From Hemileia vastatrix (taxonomy: Eukaryota > Basidiomycota > Pucciniomycetes > Pucciniales > Zaghouaniaceae): a stretch of DNA of 64,000 nt. Of the stretch, positions 20,833-32,239 are shown piece after piece. The translations under genes were made by a program, and so were the position numbers. The DNA lies in assembly GCA_030280995.1 (NCBI GenBank), contig JASXTE010000015.1, positions 27,274,501-27,338,500 of the forward strand. Direction: 5' to 3'. Position 1 is the first letter of the stretch; each line of letters opens with the position of its first letter. The notes under the pieces are model-generated. The model did no database searches. It was not told the origin of the DNA and saw nothing but the letters and a program-made list of their open reading frames with translations.

Positions 20833-20949
20833 CTTACTCAATACCTCGTGGAATGGGAAGGCTTCCTCAATGACTCAGACAAAAAATCATGGGAACCAGC
20901 CATCAATGTTTCTAACACCCCTGAACTCCTAAAATCAATTTCATCTTAA
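20833..20949 (+). pseudogene. Chromodomain fragment of B3 pol
   Basis: 38 codons to TAA: QYLVEWEGFLNDSDKKSWEP, then AINVSNTPELLKSISS. Nearly the same as B2's chromodomain end (QYLVEWEGFLDDSVKTSWEP). Conserved Tyr and Trp residues of the aromatic cage are present. The N-terminal part of pol is missing. The unit 2 copy (28899-29015) has TAG for the first Trp. Confidence 0.85.
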
Positions 20950-21862
20950 ATATCCTTTAAAACCAAAACCTTGAACCTCTCTTTTATTTTTCTCTTCCCT
21001 TCTCTTTTTTCTCTTCTCTTCTCTTTTTTCTTTTCTTTTCTTTTCTTAAAATTCTAAAACTTCTTCTCTTCTAAACATCCTTACTCTGTTTTCTCTTTTC
21101 TTCTTGCTTCTTTTCAAACTTCTTTAAAAATAAATAAATAAACTAACTAAATAAAATAAAATAAAATAAAATAAACTAAAATTAAAATTAAATTAAATTA
21201 AAAGGTTAAAATTAAAATTAAAATAAAATAAAATAATAAAAATAAAATCTTAAAATTCATGAAAATAAAAATCTTAAAAAATCAATAATTCCTTTAATTT
21301 TCTTTCTTTTCCCTTATTTCTTTTTATTCAAACTATCAAAATTTTTCATGAAATCAACAAAACAATCTTTCTCAAACTTCACTTCAACCTTTAAATCTCT
21401 CTTTTAAAATTCTTCAAACAAATTACTTCCTTTTTTTTAAATTCTTTTTTCAAAACTTTTTTTTTTTTCTTTCTTTTCAAATAACCCAAATTCCTCAAAA
21501 ACTTCAATAAATAAACTTTCACAAATAACCAATTTTTTCTCTCATTAAATTCTCATTTCAAAAGAAATTGTTTCAATCAACTATTTTTTTTTTATTTTTA
21601 TTTTTTTTCTTCTTCTTACTCAAATTTTTTCTTTTCAAAACTTAAAACTCAAATTTCCTCAGTTAAACATTCTTTCTTTTCTTCTTTCAAAATTTAAAAC
21701 AAAATTTTATTCAAATATTTTTTTCTTCCTTTTTCTTTTTCTTTTTCTTTTTCTTTTTCTTTTTCAAAATCTTATAAAATATATATCAAATCTTTAATTA
21801 AAACAACAAAATAAAATAAATACACAAATTGCTTTCTATTTTTTCTTTTTTCTCTTGCCATT
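20950..21862. other. AT-rich 3' untranslated block of B3
   Basis: Pyrimidine-rich plus strand (CTTTTCTTCT, TTCTTTTTC repeats) with AAAATAAAAT runs at 21130-21250. Complementary in character to 55956-56699 in B2, which is purine-rich on the plus strand. No coding region. Confidence 0.8.
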
Positions 21863-22821
21863 TCAAATTTTCTCCTGTATTTTCTCCTAAACCAATCTCT
21901 TCATTTTTTCCAATACCACCCTTATTTCCTTCCTGCATTTTTCAAATACCTCCTCCTCTCCTACCAGTACCACTTCTCCAATCTCCAGTAATTCTTCTGC
22001 CGCATCAAAGGAGGCGGCATCGACAATCTTGTCAATCTCATCACTTAAATTATTGATGAATTGAGTTTTTCATCCCTTCCAAGGTTTCTTTGACCATACC
22101 TGGTCAAGGGTTTCCTTGTTATCCTCCCTCAAATCAACCGCCAGTTGACTTGCCTCAATTGGCAGCGATGGCGCAGCTTCCACAATTGGAGCTTCTGCAA
22201 TGACATCTGAATTCTAAAAAACATACAGTCACCAGTAACAGAATATTGAAACAAGAAAAGGCAGACTTACTTCGAAAACCAGGTCAGGCTCTAAGAATAG
22301 CCTCAGGGTGACCTCTACTGTCACTTCCTTCTCCTCTTCATCATCTTTGATGATCATCCGCTGCTTCCTTGGAGTCTGGTTTGAGATGGGAACTTCATCC
22401 TCATCCTCTTCAACAAGCTCATCCACCTCCTCTTCCACCCCTTGTTTTCTACCTGTGGCCTGGGTTACCCAAGTTGCCACGGTATCCTCAACCTCTTCCT
22501 CAACTTCTTCTACCAAACAATTGTCCCCAACCAACACGTCCCAAATGTCTTTGACTACCTCTTTGGTCTTTAGGATTACCCAGTACTTAGTCTTGGTAAA
22601 TCTTTGCTCAATGTCCTCATTTTTTGAGAGAGCATCACATGTCACCTGTCTCCAGCGGCAAAACTCGCATTTCTGGAAAGGACCTCGTGTGGCTGTGCTT
22701 TTGATGCAAAAATACTCCAATAATTTTCAGGCCATGCATGCTTGGGAATATTGCCGTGTAACGATTCCTCCATCCACTTGGGGCGTGGAGGTGTGGGAGT
22801 TGGAGTAGGGCAGTTTGACAT
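21863..22821 (-). pseudogene. Antisense Cys-cluster gene relic in B3, unit 1
   Basis: Homologue of the intact gene at 54963-55955, in the same position (between pol and 3' LTR, antisense to pol). ATG at 22821 gives MSNCPTPTPTPP, then a 1-bp deletion near codon 15 and a TGA at the first CxxC, followed by EYFCIKSTATRGPFQKCEFC and the acidic body. The splice sites survive: donor at 22270 (GTAAGT), acceptor before 22213, intron 57 bp. Exon 2 carries a stop after WSKKPWKG and another near the end (TAG for Trp). Non-functional. Confidence 0.85.
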
Positions 22822-22916
22822 AATACAAGAAAAAAAAATAATTAATAAAAGAAGGAGTCAGAGAAAGTAGTATGTGTCTCATGCTCAATGGAGCTCGAGT
22901 TTTATACCCGGGCATC

Positions 22917-23727
22917 TGTCACGCGCCACATGACACTCAAGGCAAAAGCAGCTCATTAAATCAATTATACAGAGGTCTAAATCCATACTCAAAGCGCAGA
23001 AAATGATTCTACATAGCAACTGCAAATTTCCTTTGTGTACTCACTATTCAACTGCACTAATCTAAACTTTAAATCTAAATTAGTCAACCTCTCAATAGTG
23101 TGTTTAGTCTTTTCTTTGATAAGCGAGGCACAGCGCAATAGTTAATGCAATATTCTGCTAAAAGGTTTATTAAGTATCTGTGGATTATTAACAGGGATAG
23201 TGAGCATTGACGGGATGGTTAGTGGAGGATTAAAGGGTTAACGGATGTTAGTGAGGAGGGTCCAGGTGTAACAGGTGTATTTTTGATGGTCTGTGGTGTG
23301 CGGAATGATGGATGGATATGAGGTCAATGTGAGGAGGAGTAATGGATATAAAAGGGGTTGGATTTTGGGTTGATATTTCTTTAGAATTAAATTATAAAAA
23401 CGTATATAAAGTTAGTAGTGGTAAAGCTTCAGGTTAAATCATTATTATTGTACATTTCCTTATTTTTCTCAGTAATCATTTCTAAAACTTAAATCTTTGA
23501 TTATTGAGTTTTCCAACCCTTTGCGAGATCTTAAGAATATTAATATTACCTTTAAATTATATTAGAATTCTTATCAAACATATCTCAAAGCAGTATCTCT
23601 TCCTTCGAGTCATCTTCAAATCACTTCCTTGAACATTTCCTTTGTGCTTTGAAGAAGTTTCTAAACTACTCTCTCAATCTCACTTTCAGGAACACCCTTG
23701 ACCTTGTGCATAGGTCATCCGGTGACA
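22917..23727 (+). repeat. B3 3' LTR, unit 1
   Basis: 811 bp from TGTCACGCGCCAC to GGTGACA. Contains GGATATAAAAGGGGTTGG (TATA box). Matches the B1 5' LTR (51743-52555) along its length. Confidence 0.9.
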
Positions 23728-24185
23728 ATTATACTTAATTTATAAATAACGTCAAACCAAATACACCCCATTATATAGAAAACTCCAATTTTCTTTGGCC
23801 CCTTGAATAAACCACCCTTAATTTATCACTGACCATCCAATATAACCCACAGATCCTTTAACGTTAGTCCTATTCCTCCTCACATCCCTTTAATTAACCT
23901 CTGAAACACAATAAACCAACATTAAAAATATACTATTTATCCTAGCACTAACACATTGCCCATTTGCTTAAAGTTGAAAAGTATAAATAGATGATTGAAT
24001 AATTTAGATTTAAGATTTAGATAGAGCAGTTTCTAGTGTGTTTGAATCAAGACAACAAAAAAGAAAAATAAGTTACTAGGTAGATGTTGAATTCTGAGCT
24101 TTGAGTATGGATTTATGTAAAGATTGATGGTATAAAAGATTTAATTTCGCTTTTGAGTGTCATGTTTTGCATGATAGATTCCCAG
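23728..24185 (-). repeat. Diverged family B-like LTR, second part
   Basis: First 135 bp repeat 20698-20832. The rest resembles the minus-orientation B LTR: TTTGAGTATGGATTT..TTGAGTGTCATG, then a stretch similar to the DNA just beyond B2's left LTR (CCCAGGTATGAATCC..GTTGAGCATGAGA versus CCCGGGTGTAAGAACGC..GTTGAGCGTAAGA). Confidence 0.55.
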
Positions 24186-25782
24186 GTATGAATCCCAAGC
24201 TGTGTTGAGCATGAGAATTCTCCATTGACCTTATCTTCTTGTTTATTTATTAACTCTTGAAAATTATAATAGAGTCAAAAAATATATAATAATATTTTAA
24301 TATCATTTTATAATGCCTGAACATCATGATCTGACTCCAACTCCTCCTAAACCCCAAGCTGACAGCAGGATACCCACTTGCTAATTAAAAATAGCTTGCA
24401 TGTCTTGTGTAGCTATGGATTGGATCAAAAGAGTTAGAAAGTCAACCTTCACCATTTAACTTAATTTATTTCTTGATACCATAGAATTAAAAAATTTTGT
24501 CTATTCAATTGACATATTTATTAATATTAATATTAATCAAAATATGATCCCTTTAAAACTAGTTTTTTTATTTGTGTGTCTTTTTCACAAAATGAATACC
24601 ATGTAATAGATTTTTTCATGAGAAACTATTTTATTTATGAAAAGAATAACACTTTCACCTATTCAATTCAGTTCTTAAATAATAATAAAGTATAAAATTC
24701 AACCTGAACCACATATTTTATCATCAGAACACTTTTAAAAAATCTATTGTTCTTATTCCCATATCTACAGTGAAAGTATTCCACAGTGTAGCATTGAAGC
24801 CAATTTAAGCACTAAAATTAACGTTTAAAGAAATTCATACTACTTTTTTTTTTTTTTTTTATACTTCAATTTTTATATCTAGTTAGAATTTCAGTTTTTC
24901 ATATAATACAATTCAATAAGTAGTGATGAATTATTCCAACTCATGGGATTACTCTACCAACTTAAACTATTTCATGTAATTTTGATGAATTAAATCATGA
25001 AAAGCTCCATAATCTCACATATGTATTACATTAAATAAATCTATAGTGCAAAAAACTCTTAGTATTTGAAGAATAAGTAAAACCAAAAAAGAGAAAAAAT
25101 TAGTTTCCATTTAATTTTGATCAACTTCTTGCATTTAAAAATTTCAAAAACTGAATTGAAATTTACTATTATGAGAAAAATACCTCTTTACAGATATATC
25201 AACAAATAATTACTCAATTTTTTTATTTCTTAGTATAAAGAAGCTATGAGAGTACTTCTTTGAGTCAGAAATGATGAAAAAAAATTTGCTATCCTTTATT
25301 TGTTTTTTATGGGCCTTTTTACAGTAATCTAAAGTAAAATATTTAAGAATTTAGATGATTCAATATCAATTTAAGAAAAATTAATTAAATTAAAAATAAT
25401 TATATTTCATAATCAAAATTTTTAGAAAGACATCAAAAAAAGAAAGCAGGTCATATGGTATGAATTTAAAAAGTAAAGCATAGAATCCTGCGTTAAAAAG
25501 AATTTCCAATACCAAGAGCCACTGATTTTATTGTATAATCTCTCTATAAAAATTAATATAATCACTATACAGGTTAAAAGTGATGCTTTTGAAATAAATA
25601 ATACAATTTTATGTATTTTTACTTATCAATTGAAACTGATTATGAAAATTAAATTGTGTTTTATGAAAAATTACTGTGAATGGAACAAAATGTTTAACCT
25701 CCACCCTTTTTTTTTATTTCTATTGATTATTCATTAGACTCTCAAAATTATTTCAGCACAGAATCATCCATCTTTGGTTAAG
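24186..25782. other. Gene-free AT-rich block, unit 1
   Basis: About 1.6 kb without a credible coding frame or recognisable repeat termini. It could be the remains of a retroelement interior. Duplicated almost exactly at about 32240-33830. Confidence 0.7.
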
Positions 25783-25900
25783 AGTTCAAGATGAGTTCAA
25801 TGTAGAGTTCAATATCAGTTGATTATAACCTCAGTCTAAGTTTCATCTGACTTCAAGTTGAGGACTTGCTAGAAAGTCCCCCCCCCAAATATTGCATGGT
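25783..25900 (+). mobile_element. MITE relic (right half) at the unit 1/unit 2 boundary
   Basis: GAGTTCAA...TCATCTGACTTCAAGTTGAGG, then GGACTTGCTAGAAAGTCC (two palindrome positions lost) and CAAATATTGCATGGTG. It matches the right half of MITE copy 1 (2645-2742), diverged. The duplicated gene fragment starts directly after it. Confidence 0.75.
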
Positions 25901-26771
25901 GAATGTGGTAGTTTTAATGAAGAAGAAGAAAAAGAAGAAGAAGAAAAAGAAGAAGAAGAAAAAGAGGAAAATATCTTTATCATGGGTACTCATTCTCATT
26001 CAGATTCATCTTTGAGGATTTACATTACCAAACTATAATCTTCAATCTCTCCATCTAGAAGTTGACATTATATCTCATCAAAATGCTCAAGATCTATACA
26101 CTTATAACAATCCACCATTCTCTTCTACCCTCTCTTCTGCCAATCAAACTGTGCTTCATTGGTCCTTTATTCCATTTTGTCATGCAAAAATTGATACCAA
26201 AACTACTTAAAGCTCTTCCACTTCATCAAAACCTTGTTTATCTCCTTCACTAGCAGAATTCACTCACTTGATGGTGGAACTTGGGTCTTATTCTGCCTAA
26301 TTTACTTTCAATGAATCCTATAAGAAGATAAAAGTTTAGTCAAAGCCTTTTTCTTTTCCCTACTTTAAAAAGCAATAAGAAACCACAGAATCACCTTTGT
26401 TTTTCTCAAATCCTTGTCAGTACTACTAATAATTCATTGGATTCATCTCATCATGGTCTAGTTCCTCCAAATTAAGGAGTGCATGGTATTAACTGAAAAT
26501 CACCCTCTTGTAGAATTGGTTCAATCCCTTCAGCAACAGAGTCAATGTAGAGTGCCAATATCATCTCCTCATTCTGATATTTCAAGCAAAAATAATACAC
26601 CTCTTTTGTTTGGATGATGATATTGAAGGCATTTCAGAGGATGCTCTTTGTTGGGAGGGTGAGAACCCTGAAGTGTTAGAATATTATGATAGTCATCAAC
26701 TATTACCTTCTAATAGATTTCCATCTGTTGAGGATTTACGTCATGATATTTACACCCGATATGAATCATAG
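25901..26771 (+). pseudogene. Hybrid pseudogene copy of the membrane-protein gene tail
   Basis: Corresponds to 17299-18155. The 5' part (to about 26650) is roughly 10-15% diverged by eye, with frameshifts and stops (for example ACTTAAAGC for the ACTCCCCCTAGC of the gene). From GAGAACCCTGAAG onward it matches the functional gene through the stop codon and 3' flank. The older copy at 33949-34754 shares the 5' changes but has its own changes in the 3' part, so this copy looks like a recombination product. No start and no membrane domain. Confidence 0.9.
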
Positions 26772-27200
26772 TTAAGTCACTATCATGATTTATTTATTTT
26801 ACATTTTTTATTTATTTATATGCATATATAAATTCTGCAGTACCCCAAAGCAATACTTTATTTTATTTTTCCCTTGTTGTAATTTTTTTTTTCTTTTCAA
26901 CAAAAAAAAAAATCATAATGAGAAGAAAAAGAAAGAACAAAATTATATATATATATATGTCAATACATATATGCTCATGTTATATATAATGAATTAAGTT
27001 TTTATTTATTTGCAATAAAGTTTACCTCTGAAATTCTTACCTAATATATCTTTATTTTTTATTTTCTATTGGTTGTTCACTCTTAATAGAAATGGTAGTA
27101 AGAGTAGTTGTTGTGGTTAAGCATAATGATAATCATAGTAAGAGGAGGAAAAGGAAGACCTTTTGATGATGTTTATTATCATTATCTATTTTGAGTTTTG
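26772..27200 (+). other. 3' flank, unit 2
   Basis: Copy of 18156-18594 with a shorter T/A homopolymer pair. No gene. Confidence 0.7.
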
Positions 27201-27212
27201 AGTTTTAAGTTT

Positions 27213-27455
27213 TTGGAGTGAGAGAGGTAAGGGAAAGGGTAGGGTAGGGGGTGAAGGAAGGGTGGGGGAGGGGTATAGATGAGAGGGAGATGAAGAGAGT
27301 GGAAGAGGGTTAAGGGGGTGGGAGGGAGTGGGAGGGAGATGAGAGGGGGTGGAAGAGGGATTTGAGGGGGTGGGAGGGGATAGAAGAGGGAAGAGAGGGA
27401 ATGTGAGGTGTGTGGAAGAGGGTGAGAGGGGGTGGAAGAGGGTTTGTTAGGCTTT
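27213..27455. repeat. G/A-rich minisatellite, unit 2 (contracted)
   Basis: Same words as 18595-19135 but only about half the length. The antisense Pro-rich frame is correspondingly shorter, which argues against a conserved protein. Confidence 0.85.
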
Positions 27456-27797
27456 GGTTGAGAGGTGAGAAGGAGGAATGTTACAGGCACTATGCATTTT
27501 AAAGAGGCAGAAGAGTGGATATTACATAAGGGGGTTAGATGAGGCAAGTGATGTGGAGTGCTCCTCATTGGACAACTTATATAATAATCCAGTTACTTCT
27601 TAGTCTCACTGCTCTATCAACATAGTCATTTCAGTCCTGCCTCACTGTTGGTAACCCCAACATAGTCAGTCTAGTTAGTCTCACTGCTTAGTAGCATAGT
27701 CAGTCCCATCCTTAGCTAGTGTCAACACTAGTAGTAGTCTACTTTCTTAGGTTTTAACATTTCATCCAATCTTAACTGGCACACTACTGAAGGACCA

Positions 27798-28520
27798 ATG
27801 AATCCCTCAGGTTAACCTTGATACAGCAAACCTTGATGCAATGTAAGAACAAATAGCACACTTGCAAGAACAAAACACTAGACTCATGGAATGTCTAGCT
27901 TGAGGAACAGTCCTCATACCACAAGTCCAACAGAAGCAGAACTGGACATTGCTAAAGCTAAGACACAGACACAGCTTACAACACCTGCACTGCTTGTTCA
28001 AAGCCCAAAATATGCTGTCCCAGTCATCTTTGAAAGAACGTGAAGCCCAAAAGTAGATCTGTACACATCACAGGTAAACCTCTATGTCCTGCTCAACCAG
28101 GGAATCAGTTTCAAGATGAGCAAGCTAAAAATTGAGGTTGATAATATTGTACTTCTACAGATGAACCAGCTTACTGGACCTGGCCATACACCAAGGAGCT
28201 CCTTGAAATCAATCAGTGTCTGCAATAACCTTTCTGCCAGTTCATGGCAGTATTTGAGTTTGATTTCAGTAACCCTGACATGGCTGCAACCTCATAGCAT
28301 GTGTTAAACCAGTTATACCAAAAACCACATTCAGTGGCCAAGTATGTGTCAGAATTCTGGGGCCACTCCAGTTATGTCACAACATGGGGAGAAAGGGTAC
28401 TCATGTCTTATTTCAGGAATGGGCACTCTGTTGCTGGACAGCTTAAACACAAGGTAAAAGGTGTTCCTGGGTAAGTGAGATTGGCAAAGATGATTGAAAA
28501 CTACTTTGAAGCATAGAGAA
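27798..28520 (+). pseudogene. Ty3/Gypsy gag remnant, unit 2
   Basis: Copy of 19731-20470 with the same early stops and a few private changes, including a TAG within CTCATAGCATG (unit 1 has CAG). Capsid segment YVSEFWGHSSYVTTWGERVL is retained. Non-functional. Confidence 0.7.
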
Positions 28521-29918
28521 AAAACTTTGAGGGAGTCATTTGAAGATAAGTCAAAGATAAATCAATACTTCATCAAGATAAGTGCAAGGTGAATAATAAT
28601 GTAATTGATTGTCACATTAAATGTTCAGGTTCATCTCACAAAGGGTTGGAACTTAATAATCAAAAGGGATTTAGGAGTTTTAATAGGTTGATGAGAAATT
28701 GATGATTAAGAAAGGTAGGAAACCATAATAGTCTTATATAAATTTAAATACCATCACAACTATATTATACTTAATTTCTAAATAATGTCAAACCAAATAC
28801 ACCCCGTTATATAGACAACCCCAATTTTCATTGGCCCCTTAAATAAAACACCCTTAATTTATCACTGACCATCCAATATAACCCACAGATCCTTTAACCT
28901 TACTCAATACCTTGTGGAATAGGAAGGCTTCCTCAATGACTCAGACAAAAAATCATGGGAACCAGCCATCAATGTTTCTAACACCCCTGAACTCCTAAAA
29001 TCAATTTCATCTTAAATATCCTTTAAAACCAAAACCTTGAAACTCTCTTTTATTTTTCTCTTCTCTTCTCTTTTTTATTTTCTTTCTCTTTTTTATTTTC
29101 TTTTCTTTTCTTAAAATTCTAAAACTTCTTCTCTTCTAAACATCCTTACTCTGTTTTCTCTTTTCTTCTTGCTTTTTTTCAAACTTCTTTAAAAATAAAT
29201 AAAATAAAATAAAATAAACTAAAATTAAAATTAAATTAAATTAAAAGGTTAAAATTAAAAATAAAATAAAATAAAATAATAAAAATAAAATCTTAAAATT
29301 CATGAAAATAAAAATCTTAAAAAATCAATAATTCCTTTAATTTTCTTTCTTTTCTCCTCTCAAACTTTTCTTTCTTTCCCCTTATTTCTTTTTCTTCAAA
29401 CTATCAAATGTTTTCACAAACTCAATACAACAATCTTTCTCAAACTTCACTTCAGCCCTTTAAATCTCTCTTTTAAAATTCTTCAAACAAATTACTTCCT
29501 TTTTTTTAAATTCTTTTTTCAAAACTTTTTTTTTTCTTTCTTTTCAAATAACCCAAATTCCTCAAAAACTTCAATAAATAAAATTTCACAAATAACCAAT
29601 TTTTTCTCTCATTAAATTCTCATTTCAAAAGAAATTGTTTCCATCAACTATTTTTTTTTTTTTTTTCTTCTTACTCAAATTTTTTCTTTTCAAAACTTAA
29701 AACTCAAATTTCCTCAGTTAAACATTCTTTCTTTTCTTCTTTCAAAATTTAAAACAAAATTTTATTCAAATATTTTTTTTCTTCCTTTTTCTTTTTCTTT
29801 TTCTTTTTCTTTTTCTTTTTCAAAATCTTATAAAATATATATCAAATCTTTAATTAAAACAACAAAATAAAATAAATACACAAATTGCTTTCTATTTTTT
29901 CTTTTTTCTTTTTCCATT

Positions 29919-30877
29919 TCAAATTTTCTTCTGTATTTTCTCCTAAACCAATCTCTTCATTTTTTCCAATACCACCCTTATTTCCTTCCTGCATTTTTCA
30001 AATACCTCCTCCTCTCCTGCCGGTACCACTTCTCCAATCTCCAGTAATTCTTCTGCCACATCAAAGGAGGCGGCATAAACAATCTTGTCAATCTCATCAC
30101 TTAAATTATCGATGAATTGAGTTCATCAACCCTGCCAAGGTTTCTTTGACCATACCTGGTCTAGGGTTTCCTCGTTATCCTCCCTCAAATCAACTTCCAG
30201 ATGACTTGCCTCAATTGGCAGCAATGGCACAGCTTCCACAATCGGAGCTTCCGCGATGACATCTGAATTCTAAAAAACATACAGTCACCAGTAACAGAAT
30301 ATTGAAACAAGAAAAGGCAGACTTACTTCAAAAACCAGGTCAGGCTCTAAGAATAGCCTCAGGGTGACCTCTACTGTCACTTCCTTCTCCTCTTCATCAT
30401 CTTCAATGATCATCCGCTGCTTCCTTGGAGTCTGGTTTGAGATGGGAACTTCATCCTCATCCTCTTCAACCAGTTCATCCACCTCCTCTTCCACCCCTTG
30501 TTTTCTACCTGTGGCCTGGGTTACCCAAGTTGCCACGGTATCCTCAACCTCTTCCTCAACTTCTTCTACCAAACGATCGTCCCCGACCGAGACGTCCCAA
30601 ATGTCTTTGACCACCTCTTTGGTCTTCAGGATTACCCAGTACTTAGTCTTGGTAAATCTTTGCTCAATGTCCTCATTTTTTGAGAGAGCATCACATGTCA
30701 CCTGTCTCCAGCGGCAAAACTCGCATTTCTGGAAAGGACCTCGTGTGGCAGTGCTTTTGATGCAAAAATACTCCAATAATTTTCAGGCCATGCATGCTTG
30801 GGAATATTGCCGTGTAACGATTCCTCCATCCACTTGGGGTGTGGAGGTGTGGGAGTTGGAGTAGGGCAGTTTGACAT
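29919..30877 (-). pseudogene. Antisense Cys-cluster gene relic, unit 2
   Basis: Copy of 21863-22821 with the same frameshift near codon 15 and TGA at the first CxxC, so the gene was dead before the segmental duplication. Splice donor (GTAAGT) and acceptor remain. The acidic body is otherwise open for about 160 codons (30776-30285). Confidence 0.85.
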
Positions 30878-30971
30878 AATACAAGAAAAAAAATAATTAA
30901 TAAAAGAAGGAGTCAGAGAAAGTAGTATGTGTCTCATGCTCAATGGAGCTCGAGTTTTATACCCAGGCATC

Positions 30972-31781
30972 TGTCACGCGCCACATGACACTCAAGGCAA
31001 AAGCGGCTCATTAAATCAATTATACAGAGGTCTAAATCCATACTCAAAGAGCAGAAAATGATTCTACATAGCAACTGCAACTTTCCTTTGTGTACTCACT
31101 ATTCAACTGCACTAATATAAACTTTAAATCTAAATTAGTCAATCTCTCAATAGTGTGTTTAGTCTTTTCTTTGATAAGCGAGGCACAGCGCAATAGTTAA
31201 TGCAATATTCTGCTAAAAGGTTTAATAAGTATCTGTGGATTATTAACAGGGATAGTGAGCATGGACGGGATGGTTAGTGGAGGATTAAAGGGTTAACGGA
31301 TGTTAGTGAGGAAGGTCCAGGTGTAACAGGTGTATTTTTGATGGTCTGTGGTGTGCAGAATGATGGATGGATATGAGTTCAATGGGAGGAGGAGTAATGG
31401 ATATAAAAGGGGTTGGATTTTGGTTTGATATTTCTTTAGAATTAAATTATAAAACGTATATATAGTTAATAGTGGTAAAGCTTCAGGTTAAATCATTATT
31501 ATTGTACATTTCCTTTTTTTTCTCAGTAATCATTTCTAAAACTTAAATCTTTGATTATTGAGTTTTCCAACCCTTTGCGAGATCTTAAGAATATTAATAT
31601 TACCTTTAAATTATATTAGAATTCTTATCAAACATATCTCGAAGCAGTAGCTCTTCCTTCGAGTCATCTTCAAATCACTTTCTTAAACATTTCCTCTGTG
31701 CTTCGAAGAAGTTTCTAAACTACTCTCTCAATCTCACTTCCAGGAACACCCTTGACCTTGTGCGTAGGTCATCTGGTGACA
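30972..31781 (+). repeat. B3' 3' LTR, unit 2
   Basis: 810 bp, TGTCACGCGCCAC to GGTGACA, a near copy of 22917-23727. Confidence 0.9.
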
Positions 31782-32239
31782 ATTATACTTAATTTCTAAA
31801 TAACGTCAAACCAAATACACCCCATTATATAGACAACTCCAATTTTCTTTGGCCCCTTGAAAAAACCACCCTTAATTTATCACTGACCATCCAATATAAC
31901 CCACAGATCCTTTAACCTTAGTCCTACTCCTCCTCACAGCCCTTTAATTACCCTCAGACACACAATAACACAACATTAAAAATATACTATTGATCCTAGC
32001 ACTAACACATTGCCCATTTGCTTAAAGTTGAAAAGTATAAGTAGATGATTGAGTAATTTAGATTTAAGATTTAGATAGAGCAGTTTCTAGTTTGTTTGAG
32101 TCAAGACAACAAAAAAGAAAAATAAGTTACTAGGTAGATGTTGAATTCTGAGCTTTTAGTATGGATTTATGTAAAGATTGATGGTATAAAAGATTTAATT
32201 TCGCTTTTGAGTGTCATGTTTTGCATGATAGATTCCCAG

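Larger units (their letters stand above)
20833..23727 (+). mobile_element. B3: 5'-truncated family B chromovirus fragment, unit 1
   Basis: Begins inside the chromodomain codons of pol, then AT-rich 3' untranslated DNA, an antisense gene relic (21863-22821) and a complete 3' LTR ending precisely in TGACA at 23727. The order matches B2 read in its own sense. It is flanked by a 135-bp direct repeat (20698-20832 and 23728-23862) rather than a 5-bp duplication, suggesting a non-standard insertion or a later rearrangement. Confidence 0.8.
17299..25900 (+). repeat. Segmental tandem duplication, unit 1
   Basis: Contains the 3' end of the membrane-protein gene and everything to the MITE relic at 25783-25900. 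Nearly every block recurs in unit 2 in the same order: stop codon 18155 versus 26771, gag relic 19731 versus 27798, antisense pseudogene 22821 versus 30877, non-coding block 25531 versus 33579. The offset drops from 8616 to about 8050 because unit 2 lacks the MITE and has a shorter minisatellite. Confidence 0.95.
28899..31781 (+). mobile_element. B3': truncated family B chromovirus fragment, unit 2
   Basis: Copy of 20833-23727, flanked by the same 135-bp direct repeat (28764-28898 and 31782-31916). Contains the chromodomain fragment (28899-29015, first Trp now TAG), AT-rich block 29016-29918, antisense gene relic 29919-30877 and the 3' LTR. Confidence 0.8.

Noticed and set aside
22308..22808. 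166-codon plus-strand frames opposite the antisense gene relic (also 30364-30864)
   Set aside because: Ser-rich shadow of GAA/GAG codons on the other strand. The minus-strand frame matches the intact homologue and its splice sites.
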